NCBI GenBank assembly: GCA_030594505.1
Contig: JAUVFC010000113.1
Coordinates: 1-5,950 of the forward strand
Direction: 5' to 3'
From: Desulfobacterales bacterium
GTDB taxonomy: Bacteria > Desulfobacterota > Desulfobacteria > Desulfobacterales > C00003106
DNA: 5,950 bases
Shown here: positions 1 to 5,447 of the stretch, one piece after another
Numbering within the stretch: the stretch's first letter is position 1
How the letters are laid out: the number at the start of each line of letters is the position of its first letter
Position numbers and translations under genes: made by a program
Notes under the pieces: generated by a model
The model's input: only the letters and a program-made list of their open reading frames with translations
What the model was told of the DNA's origin: nothing
Database searches by the model: none

Positions 1-1912
1 TCACCTCTACAAACGAGCATCCGGGTATTTTGCAATCGCGGTCTTTCGCCTGATCTACATCGACCCCCCCTCCTGCATTTGGAAAAATGTAATCCAATGG
101 CGGACCATAAGGCCAGTTCCAATCACGAGGACTAAAGTGAGTGACGACGACCCTCCAGAAGGTGGAACCAACATTTACTCCATCGCTTAAGCCCTTTATC
201 TCGTCGCTAAAGGAACCGTCTTGATTGAGATCGTCGGGGGCATCATCTCCATCGGCATCCAGGGCGTCCACGATGCCATCGCTGTCTGTATCAAGGAGTT
301 TTACCACCACACCGTTCTCTTCGGACACCCAGACACCGCGGTCTCTGTCATAATACCCCACGGGCACTACTTCCCCCACGTCAAACCCGAGGAAGTTATC
401 TATGTAGGTGACAACAGGTTTTTCAAACCGAACGCTCTTGGCTCCGTCCACACTGAGCTCTGCACAATAGGTATACGCAGACGTTGGCGGAAGGATGGCC
501 GGCATCGACTCCGGGGTGTCGAATTCCGTAGCACGGGTGGTGATGGTGGCAAGCGCCACCTCGTTGCCGTTTTCATCAATGGCATAGGCGCGGTTGTCGC
601 CGGTAAAGATCATGGTGCAGGCACGTGTGCCGAACTCGTCGGTCACAGGGGTGCTCTGATGCACGGTAACGGTGTTCGGGTTGCCGTCAAAAACGACTTG
701 AGTTGATTTGGTGTCCTGCTGAATCAACACGGGGTCATCATCAACTATGACGATATCATTCCACGGGGTATGGACCTGTCTGTGGGCACTAATGTAGCCC
801 TCTTTTTTGTACACAAGGGTAAAAAGCCCCCCTCCGTCTGTTGGAATGGAAAACCGGCCGTTTGCATCACTCCGGGCTGTTCCGTATTCCGGATGGTCGT
901 GGATAGAGACGGTTACCCCCGGAAGGGGTACCATGCCTCTTCCGTAGACAAAGCCGGTGATGACGATAAAGCGCTTTTCATCGTATGCTTCTATGGTGGC
1001 ATCGCCCGGCACAAGGTCTTCGTATTGCTTGCCGAATGAGCCTTCAGGGAGTGGGGCAACATTTGAGACAACTGTGACCGTAACCGAGCTTTGCGCACTT
1101 TCCGCGCTGTTGGTTGCGGTGATGGTATAGGTGGTGGTCACACTTGGTGACAGGGCAAGCGAACCGTTTGCGTCTACAATTCCAACACCATTGTCTATGG
1201 TGACACTGTCCGCATTCGTTGAACTCCACGAAAGCGTCGCAGTCTCACCTATGGTGATTGAAGACGGCGCTATGGTGATGCTGACGGTCGGTGGTTCGAC
1301 AGGCGCAGGAGCTGCATCGCCTGCATGTTTAATCGCCAATTGTGCATGATGCCATGCCTGTTCAAAGGCTTTGATCGCTTTGGCATAGTGTCCTCTGTCT
1401 CGGAGGCGTTCGCCTTTTTGTAGATTTTCTTCGCACTTTTCAATGAAATGGTCTACTTTTTTGGATGTTCCGGCCAAGGCGCCGGCCTCGGCCAAGGCGC
1501 TGTCTGCTGCAACCAGATCCTCCAGGGCCTGTGTGGCCGCTGCTTTTATGGTTTCACTGCTCTTCTTGGAGTGTGCAATCTTTTCGAGCTGTTTTGCAGC
1601 CTTGTGCTCTTCGTGAAATACTTGTTTGCCTTTGGGAGCACCCACAAGGTGCGAGGCATCCTCCCAGAGATTGTCAGCAAGACTTTTTTGGATGTGGGAG
1701 ATGGCCTTTTGTATGGTTTTGTCGTCCTTCTTCTTGACACCCTGAAGATCGGCGAGCCGCTCTATGGCTGAAAGCTTAAGGTTCCCGGGGCTTCCGCTTG
1801 CCCGGGCAGTCTGTGCAATGGATGCAAGAAAGATGGTAACGAGGATAAAAGTGAGTAACTTTGATATGAAATGATGACTAAACGGCCTGACAACACTATG
1901 GGATGCTTTCAT
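1..1912 (-). CDS. N-terminal part of a large secreted RHS/YD-repeat-type protein (3' end beyond window)
   Basis: Translation from ATG at 1912 stays open for 637 codons to the left edge. It begins with a signal peptide (basic start, hydrophobic residues about 18-33, likely cleavage after ARA at residue 38). Residues about 46-196 form a charged helical module ending HYAKAIKAFEQAWHHAQ, like helical modules I recall from other secreted bacterial proteins. Residues 207-282 form an Ig-like beta domain (TATLSWSSTNA ... TTTYTITATNSA). Residues 317-372 resemble a carboxypeptidase-regulatory-like domain (PLPGVTVSI, DANGRFSIP, KKEGY). Residues 380-540 (PPTSAYTY, NFLGFDVGEVVPVGYYDR) match, from memory, the conserved head of bacterial RHS proteins. 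An Asp-rich, calcium-binding-like segment follows (DTDSDGIVDALDADGDD, 541-557), then THFSPRDWNWPYGPP (591-605), which in such proteins directly precedes the YD-repeat shell. The RHS repeats and any C-terminal toxin are therefore expected outside the window and are not seen. A Shine-Dalgarno GAGAGGTG ends 4 nt before ATG. It lies downstream of hflX on the same strand, apparently with its own promoter. Confidence 0.88.
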   Translation of the reverse strand, partial: MKASHSVVRPFSHHFISKLLTFILVTIFLASIAQTARASGSPGNLKLSAIERLADLQGVKKKDDKTIQKAISHIQKSLADNLWEDASHLVGAPKGKQVFHEEHKAAKQLEKIAHSKKSSETIKAAATQALEDLVAADSALAEAGALAGTSKKVDHFIEKCEENLQKGERLRDRGHYAKAIKAFEQAWHHAQLAIKHAGDAAPAPVEPPTVSITIAPSSITIGETATLSWSSTNADSVTIDNGVGIVDANGSLALSPSVTTTYTITATNSAESAQSSVTVTVVSNVAPLPEGSFGKQYEDLVPGDATIEAYDEKRFIVITGFVYGRGMVPLPGVTVSIHDHPEYGTARSDANGRFSIPTDGGGLFTLVYKKEGYISAHRQVHTPWNDIVIVDDDPVLIQQDTKSTQVVFDGNPNTVTVHQSTPVTDEFGTRACTMIFTGDNRAYAIDENGNEVALATITTRATEFDTPESMPAILPPTSAYTYCAELSVDGAKSVRFEKPVVTYIDNFLGFDVGEVVPVGYYDRDRGVWVSEENGVVVKLLDTDSDGIVDALDADGDDAPDDLNQDGSFSDEIKGLSDGVNVGSTFWRVVVTHFSPRDWNWPYGPPLDYIFPNAGGGVDVDQAKDRDCKIPGCSFVEV

Positions 1913-1916
1913 GATT

Positions 1917-1924
1917 CACCTCTC
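1917..1924 (-). promoter_or_regulatory. Ribosome binding site of the RHS-type gene
   Basis: On the minus strand GAGAGGTG sits 4 nt before the ATG at 1912. It fixes that start, which is also the first residue of a well-formed signal peptide. Confidence 0.7.
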
Positions 1925-1931
1925 AGCCAAA

Positions 1932-1962
1932 AAATACTTAGGTTTTCAGAAATACTTAGGTT
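1932..1962. repeat. 13-bp direct repeat pair, 18-bp period
   Basis: AAATACTTAGGTT occurs at 1932-1944 and again, identical, at 1950-1962. The repeats fall between the sigma-54-like promoter and the start codon of the RHS-type gene, so they would lie in its transcribed leader (minus-strand reading AACCTAAGTATTT). The function is unknown; they could be a regulator site or a chance local duplication. Confidence 0.6.
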
Positions 1963-1975
1963 CTTAGCTTTTTAA

Positions 1976-1990
1976 GCAACGCTTGTGCCA
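1976..1990 (-). promoter_or_regulatory. Sigma-54 (RpoN) -24/-12 promoter of the RHS-type gene
   Basis: The minus strand reads TTGGCAC-AAGCG-TTGCT. This matches the known sigma-54 consensus YTGGCACGNNNNTTGCW except for A instead of G after the first block, with the correct five-base gap between TGGCAC and TTGC. Transcription would start near 1964, giving a leader of about 52 nt before ATG at 1912. The site lies in the right orientation in the intergenic space upstream of the gene. No sigma-70 promoter of comparable quality was found there. The consensus match is seen directly; use in the cell is inferred. Confidence 0.7.
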
Positions 1991-2014
1991 AAAGGGGACA
2001 AATCCTGGTCGGGA

Positions 2015-2040
2015 CATGAACGCTAAAATTTACATTCATG
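2015..2040. repeat. Imperfect dyad / hairpin between hflX and the RHS-type gene
   Basis: Arms CATGAA (2015-2020) and TTCATG (2035-2040) are perfect inverted repeats. In the minus-strand RNA the pairing extends inward to a stem of 9 pairs including two G-U pairs, around an A/T-rich loop. No T-run follows on the minus strand, so it is not a classic intrinsic terminator. Its centre lies about 64 bp upstream of the predicted sigma-54 start, so it could be an activator binding site, or a hairpin that ends or protects the hflX transcript. Confidence 0.45.
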
Positions 2041-2082
2041 CTAACTGGCTTTAATAATGTCTCTTTTCTTCATTACTTTTTC

Positions 2083-3765
2083 CTATCCCGTCTTATCCTG
2101 TTTATCTTGTCTAAAATATTCTGTTGTAGCTTTGTCAAGCCTCCTGGTATGCCGAATTCGTGTCTCCATCGCCTCAATTAACGGTTTCAGCGTTTTTGTG
2201 TGCCTGGCTGAAATGGCTATTGCATTAAGCGCCCTGCATTTTCTTTCCGCAAAATCTTTCTCAACAAGGTCCTCTTTATTCAGAACTCTAAGGGTCGGAA
2301 CGGTCGTGAGACGGAGTGATTCCAATATCTGTTCCACTGATTCGATCTGCTGGGTGATACGGGGGTTGCTGATGTCAATCACGTGAAGGAGAAGGTCCGC
2401 GTCTTCCAGTTCTTCCAGTGTGGCCCGAAACGCAGCAACAAGGTCTTTGGGGAGATCCCTGATAAAACCGACGGTATCAGTGATAATCACCTCGGTATCA
2501 CGCGGGAATCTCAACCTCCGGCTTGTAGGATCAAGGGTGGCAAACAGACGATTTTCAGTTAAGATATCGCTTTTTGTGAGAGTGTTCAGGAGGGTGGATT
2601 TCCCGGCAGTAGTGTAACCGATAATCGAAATAATCGGAAGACCTTGTTTCTTTCGCCTGGCCCTGCGCTGGGCCCGCTGTTTTCGGACTGTTCGAAGCTC
2701 CTTCTCCAGGTGTCTGAGCCTGTCGCGCACCCGGCGTCTGTTAATTTCAAGCTTTGTTTCACCCGGCCCCCTTCCTCCAATACCTCCGGTCAGCCTGGAC
2801 ATGGCTGTATTTTTCTCAATCAGGCGGGGCAAGAGATACTTGAGTTGAGCGAGTTCCACCTGGATCTTTCCTTCACGCGTCCGCGCCCTTCGCGCAAAGA
2901 TATCGAGAATCAACTGGGTCCTGTCGATCACCTTCAGTTCCGTAGTGTCCGTAATGGAACGAACCTGAGAAGGATTCAGGTTCTGATCGAATATGAGGAG
3001 ACTGGCGCCTCTTTGAAGGGCCAATATCACCAATTCACTCAATTTCCCCTTTCCAAGCAAGTATCGGGGGGCTGCCTTCCGGTGCTGGACGATGCTATCA
3101 ACAACATAAGTACCGCTCGAACGTGCAAGCTCTTTCAGTTCTTCCATCGATTCCAGGGCAGGCCCTTTTGGAGCAGTTGTCACGCTTATCAGGATTGCCC
3201 GATCCGCTCCTTCTACTTTCTGTATAGGCGCCTTTTTTGCGAATTCTTCTTCAAGGGAGAGGATCAACTTATGGCAATCGATATTCAGATTCCCATATTT
3301 AACTGGTGGAAGAATCTCCCAATTCATATTGTTTGATACCTCATGGAGAAGGTGTGCGGAATATATCCGGTCCGGTATCCCATTTTTTGCAACCGTGATC
3401 GCTGATATAAGGTCAAGCCGGAGAAACACAAGGTCCATCAGGTCATCCTGGGTAAGGGATTCGTTCTGAAGATGTGTATGGACCAGGCGAAGGCCCTTCA
3501 GACGACCCTTTCCGATACGGTATTTCTGTATGTCATCCGGGAGAAGAATCTGCTGGTGTTTACCAACAATGACATACTGTGTGATCCCCTTTCGATCAAT
3601 CAAGATCCCGATCTGACGGTTGGTTTCTCTGGAAAGAACAGATATTGCACGGGCCAGTTCCGGTGAGACAAGATACTCAGGGGGTGTTTTGCGACGATAT
3701 AGATTCTGAAGGCGGCGGACCTGATTTCCCTTGAGGCCGCTGATGTTACCGTGGAGCTTTATAAT
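2083..3765 (-). CDS. hflX: GTPase HflX (ribosome-associated), likely non-ATG start
   Basis: HflX is a cytoplasmic GTPase that binds the large ribosomal subunit and splits stalled or stressed ribosomes. In 560-residue numbering, the N-terminal HflX domain includes LLGKGKLSEL (from about 236) and FDQNLNPSQ (from 259). Next comes the glycine-rich GGIGGRGPGETKLE (327-340), then a basic coiled coil, then the G domain: P-loop GYTTAGKS (383-390), DTVG (430-433), NKED (496-499) and SAR (519-521). All nucleotide-binding motifs are intact. The ORF is open upstream to a TGA at 3777. Family-conserved N-terminal sequence (KLHGNISGLKGNQ, NLYRRKTPPEYLVSPELA) is encoded up to 3759, well before the first standard start codon at a plausible position (TTG at 3603). 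The start is therefore placed at ATT 3765, giving MIKLHGN; ATA 3762 is the alternative. AAAGGA lies 4 nt before ATT and 7 nt before ATA. The 560-aa length fits long deltaproteobacterial HflX. The C-terminal tail DKQDKTG is encoded by a short repeat. Confidence 0.93.
   Translation of the reverse strand: MIKLHGNISGLKGNQVRRLQNLYRRKTPPEYLVSPELARAISVLSRETNRQIGILIDRKGITQYVIVGKHQQILLPDDIQKYRIGKGRLKGLRLVHTHLQNESLTQDDLMDLVFLRLDLISAITVAKNGIPDRIYSAHLLHEVSNNMNWEILPPVKYGNLNIDCHKLILSLEEEFAKKAPIQKVEGADRAILISVTTAPKGPALESMEELKELARSSGTYVVDSIVQHRKAAPRYLLGKGKLSELVILALQRGASLLIFDQNLNPSQVRSITDTTELKVIDRTQLILDIFARRARTREGKIQVELAQLKYLLPRLIEKNTAMSRLTGGIGGRGPGETKLEINRRRVRDRLRHLEKELRTVRKQRAQRRARRKKQGLPIISIIGYTTAGKSTLLNTLTKSDILTENRLFATLDPTSRRLRFPRDTEVIITDTVGFIRDLPKDLVAAFRATLEELEDADLLLHVIDISNPRITQQIESVEQILESLRLTTVPTLRVLNKEDLVEKDFAERKCRALNAIAISARHTKTLKPLIEAMETRIRHTRRLDKATTEYFRQDKQDKTG
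2084..2111. repeat. Three imperfect 9-bp units at the hflX 3' end
   Basis: TATCCCGTC (2084-2092), TATCCTGTT (2094-2102) and TATCTTGTC (2103-2111) are related 9-mers with period 10 then 9. They resemble the ATCCTGT-type short repeats I recall as dispersed in many bacterial genomes. Here they encode the last residues of HflX and overlap its stop codon. Confidence 0.5.
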
Positions 3766-3769
3766 CGTT

Positions 3770-3775
3770 TCCTTT
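3770..3775 (-). promoter_or_regulatory. Ribosome binding site that decides the hflX start
   Basis: The minus strand reads AAAGGA here, followed by AACG, ATT, ATA, AAG. This is the only good purine-rich site near the conserved N-terminus. It favours initiation at ATT (3765) or ATA (3762), not at the downstream TTG at 3603. An ATG just upstream (3778) opens a different frame that stops after ten codons (MKGNDYKAPR). Confidence 0.6.
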
Positions 3776-3787
3776 CATGTTAAGCGA

Positions 3788-3801
3788 TCAGGAGCCCCTG
3801 A
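3788..3801. repeat. Small hairpin in the hflX leader
   Basis: TCAGG-AGCC-CCTGA forms a 5-bp stem with a 4-nt loop. On the plus strand it is followed by CCCTATTTTTT (3802-3812), so it could weakly terminate plus-strand transcription, although no gene reads into it from that side. On the minus strand it lies in the predicted 5' leader of hflX. Confidence 0.3.
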
Positions 3802-3816
3802 CCCTATTTTTTAATC

Positions 3817-3845
3817 ATTATACAATAAACAAGAATAGTTGACAA
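3817..3845 (-). promoter_or_regulatory. Sigma-70-type promoter for hflX
   Basis: On the minus strand, -35 TTGTCA (3845-3840) is separated by exactly 17 nt from -10 TATAAT (3822-3817). This is one mismatch from the full consensus. The expected start near 3810 gives a leader of about 45 nt before the proposed hflX start. Confidence 0.65.
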
Positions 3846-3865
3846 ATGTCCTCTTTCAGTATAAT
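3839..3865 (+). promoter_or_regulatory. Sigma-70-type promoter for the psd-pssA-leuC operon
   Basis: Perfect consensus hexamers TTGACA (3839-3844) and TATAAT (3860-3865) are separated by 15 nt, two shorter than the optimum. Transcription would start near 3872, leaving a leader of about 137 nt before psd. The -35 overlaps that of the divergent hflX promoter by five bases. Confidence 0.6.
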
Positions 3866-3925
3866 GATCTAACATATATAAGATTATATAGAATTTGTTT
3901 TAAGAAGTTAATATAAACACTTATG

Positions 3926-3961
3926 AGACTTTTGCAATATTAGCATATTTTGCAAAGATCT
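3926..3961 (+). repeat. Imperfect inverted repeat in the psd leader
   Basis: AGACTTTTGCAA (3926-3937) and TTGCAAAGATCT (3950-3961) are inverted repeats matching at 10 of 12 positions around a 12-nt spacer. The sequence TTTTGCAA also recurs directly. It lies in the predicted untranslated leader of psd, and could be a leader hairpin, a regulator site or the remnant of a mobile-element end. No known riboswitch was recognised. Confidence 0.35.
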
Positions 3962-4008
3962 AATCTTGATGTTCTCGTAAAATATCTTCAAACATAGGTA
4001 ATTTAATA

Positions 4009-4674
4009 GTGGAACAGAACATATCCAATAAGGGGGACACTGCTTTTCCGATTGCACGGGAAGGCTATCCCTTTATCTTTGCGTCAGCTTTTACAACCGC
4101 TGTATTGGCCTTTTTGGGATTAACAGCGCTGGCCCTGTTTTTTTGGGCGCTGACAGTCTTTATCTGTTTTTTCTTTAGAGATCCCGAGAGGGTTACGCCC
4201 CGTGACTCTGCCGCAATCGTTTCGCCTGCCGACGGCAAGGTGATCACTGTAGGTGAGGTGGAAACAACCCCCTTTGATGATCAGAGGATGCTGAAAATAA
4301 GCATTTTTATGTCAATATTCAATGTACATGTGAACAGAATCCCTTTTGACGGACAGGTCGAGAATATTATATACCATCCGGGCAAGTTCTTCTCGGCAAA
4401 CCTGGACAAGGCTTCCAAAGAAAATGAGCATAATGCGATAAATATCAGGACAGAAGATAACCGGAGCTTCCGGGTGGTTCAGATCGCAGGGCTTATCGCA
4501 CGTAGAATCATTTGCAAGCTAAGTAAAGGGGACAAGGTGAGCAAGGGAGATCGGTTCGGTCTGATCTGTTTCGGCTCAAGACTTGATGTCTATCTGCCGA
4601 CGGATGTCAAGACAGAGGTCTCCGAGGGAAAGAGCGTCCGGGCCGGAGAAACAATTTTGGGGTATATGCCATGA
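4009..4674 (+). CDS. psd: Phosphatidylserine decarboxylase, short form
   Basis: The enzyme decarboxylates phosphatidylserine to phosphatidylethanolamine at the inner membrane, using a pyruvoyl group made by self-cleavage. The protein has 221 residues, typical of the short family (about 215), not the longer E. coli form. Two hydrophobic segments (about 20-37 and 38-56) anchor it. The conserved soluble part has SPADGKV (72-78), MSIFNVHVNR (101-110), HPGKFFSANLDKASKENE (123-140) and GLIARRI (161-167). CFGSRLDVYLP (187-197) contains the cleavage point between G189 and S190, and S190 would become the pyruvoyl group. D75 and H107 are the likely partners of S190 in the self-cleavage triad, by family analogy. 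The start is GTG 4009: an in-frame TGA at 3967 precedes it, no other standard start lies between, and AGGT at 3996-3999 is a modest ribosome site. The stop overlaps pssA by four bases. Confidence 0.95.
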   Translation: MEQNISNKGDTAFPIAREGYPFIFASAFTTAVLAFLGLTALALFFWALTVFICFFFRDPERVTPRDSAAIVSPADGKVITVGEVETTPFDDQRMLKISIFMSIFNVHVNRIPFDGQVENIIYHPGKFFSANLDKASKENEHNAINIRTEDNRSFRVVQIAGLIARRIICKLSKGDKVSKGDRFGLICFGSRLDVYLPTDVKTEVSEGKSVRAGETILGYMP

Positions 4675-5444
4675 AAAGAAAAAAAAGCGCCACAAAGAGG
4701 GATACACGACGGGGGATATACATTCTTCCCAACCTTTTTACCTCAGCCAACCTGTTTTGCGGCTTTTATGCTATTGTCGCCGCCATTCAGGGAGGGTTTG
4801 TCAAGAGCGCCGTTGCCATTATGCTGGCGGCGGTATTTGACAATTTAGACGGAAAGGTTGCGCGGGCTACTCATACCGAAACCAGGTTCGGCGTTGAGTA
4901 CGATTCAATATCCGACGCTATATCGTTTGGAGTGGCTCCCGGTATTTTGGTGTATCTGTGGGCGCTTAAACCGTTTGGAAGGCTGGGCTGGCTGGCTGCT
5001 TTCCTTTTTGTTGCGTGCGGAGTACTGCGTCTTGCCAGATTCAATACACAAAAAAATAGTGTAAGCAGCGAATATTTTGTTGGACTCCCCATCCCTGCGG
5101 CCGCTTGCATGATCGCTACAATGATATTGTTTGTCAGCCGGATAGGAGGGCTGGTCACGGACCGAAACATAACGATATTAGTACTGATATATGCGCTATC
5201 CTTTTTGATGGTAAGCACTATTAAGTATAATAGCTTTAAGAAATCCGAAATCTTTAGAAAAAAGAACTTTAATGCCCTGGTGGCGGTAGTGCTGATATTC
5301 AGCGTGATCGCTTATGAACCGAGTGTGACATTTTTCTTTATGGGACTCGTCTATATTGCATCAGGCCCTGTTTCCGCGCTATTTCGCCGGAGAAAGACCG
5401 CAATGGAATCTGAACCTGAAAAACCATCGGAAGGACATATGTAG
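4671..5444 (+). CDS. pssA: CDP-diacylglycerol--serine O-phosphatidyltransferase (phosphatidylserine synthase, type II)
   Basis: This membrane enzyme transfers phosphatidate from CDP-diacylglycerol to serine, giving phosphatidylserine and CMP, and so supplies the substrate of the upstream decarboxylase. The CDP-alcohol phosphotransferase signature is complete: DGxxAR (60-65), eight residues, G74, then D78 and D82; D57 precedes it. These aspartates are known in the family to bind metal and substrate. RLARFN (120-125) and FVGLPIPAAA (136-145) fit the PssA subgroup and not the glycerophosphate relatives. Several membrane helices are visible (about 22-40, 44-57, 84-100, 104-120, 138-156, 167-183, 201-215, 219-236), followed by a charged tail. 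ATG 4671 overlaps the psd stop as ATGA, with only GGGG as a weak ribosome site, so translational coupling is likely. The last codons are ATG TAG, three bases before leuC. Confidence 0.95.
   Translation: MKRKKSATKRDTRRGIYILPNLFTSANLFCGFYAIVAAIQGGFVKSAVAIMLAAVFDNLDGKVARATHTETRFGVEYDSISDAISFGVAPGILVYLWALKPFGRLGWLAAFLFVACGVLRLARFNTQKNSVSSEYFVGLPIPAAACMIATMILFVSRIGGLVTDRNITILVLIYALSFLMVSTIKYNSFKKSEIFRKKNFNALVAVVLIFSVIAYEPSVTFFFMGLVYIASGPVSALFRRRKTAMESEPEKPSEGHM
5429..5435 (+). promoter_or_regulatory. Ribosome binding site of leuC, inside the pssA 3' end
   Basis: GGAAGGA lies 12 nt before the leuC GTG at 5448, which is rather long, and only 3 nt before an ATG at 5439 that is immediately followed by TAG. 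The leuC frame has no standard start between the pssA stop and GTG 5448, so this site must serve that GTG. Confidence 0.55.
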
Positions 5445-5447
5445 ACT

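Noticed and set aside
221..706. Plus-strand open frame of 161 codons
   Set aside because: It lies antisense to the RHS-type gene, whose minus-strand frame shows clear domains and is continuous. The plus product is low-complexity and resembles nothing known.
2644..3336. Plus-strand open frame of 230 codons
   Set aside because: It lies fully antisense to hflX, whose GTPase motifs are intact in the minus frame. No ribosome site or recognisable domain supports it.
3603..3603. TTG as the hflX start
   Set aside because: It would remove 54 residues that match the conserved HflX N-terminus, and no good ribosome site precedes it.
3746..3778. Ten-codon frame MKGNDYKAPR with the only ATG near the hflX start
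   Set aside because: It is one frame off the conserved HflX sequence and ends at TAA, with only a weak ribosome site. It was not called as a gene, but a single-base error linking it to hflX cannot be excluded.
3781..4008. Mobile-element remnant in the AT-rich divergent region
   Set aside because: Short inverted repeats exist, but there is no transposase fragment, target duplication or paired end. Ordinary promoter DNA explains most of it.
4871..5218. Minus-strand open frame of 115 codons
   Set aside because: It is antisense to pssA, which has a complete catalytic signature in the plus frame.
5442..5444. Amber codon as pyrrolysine or a readthrough site joining PssA and LeuC
   Set aside because: Both proteins are complete families on their own, a GTG start is available directly after it, and nothing nearby suggests recoding.
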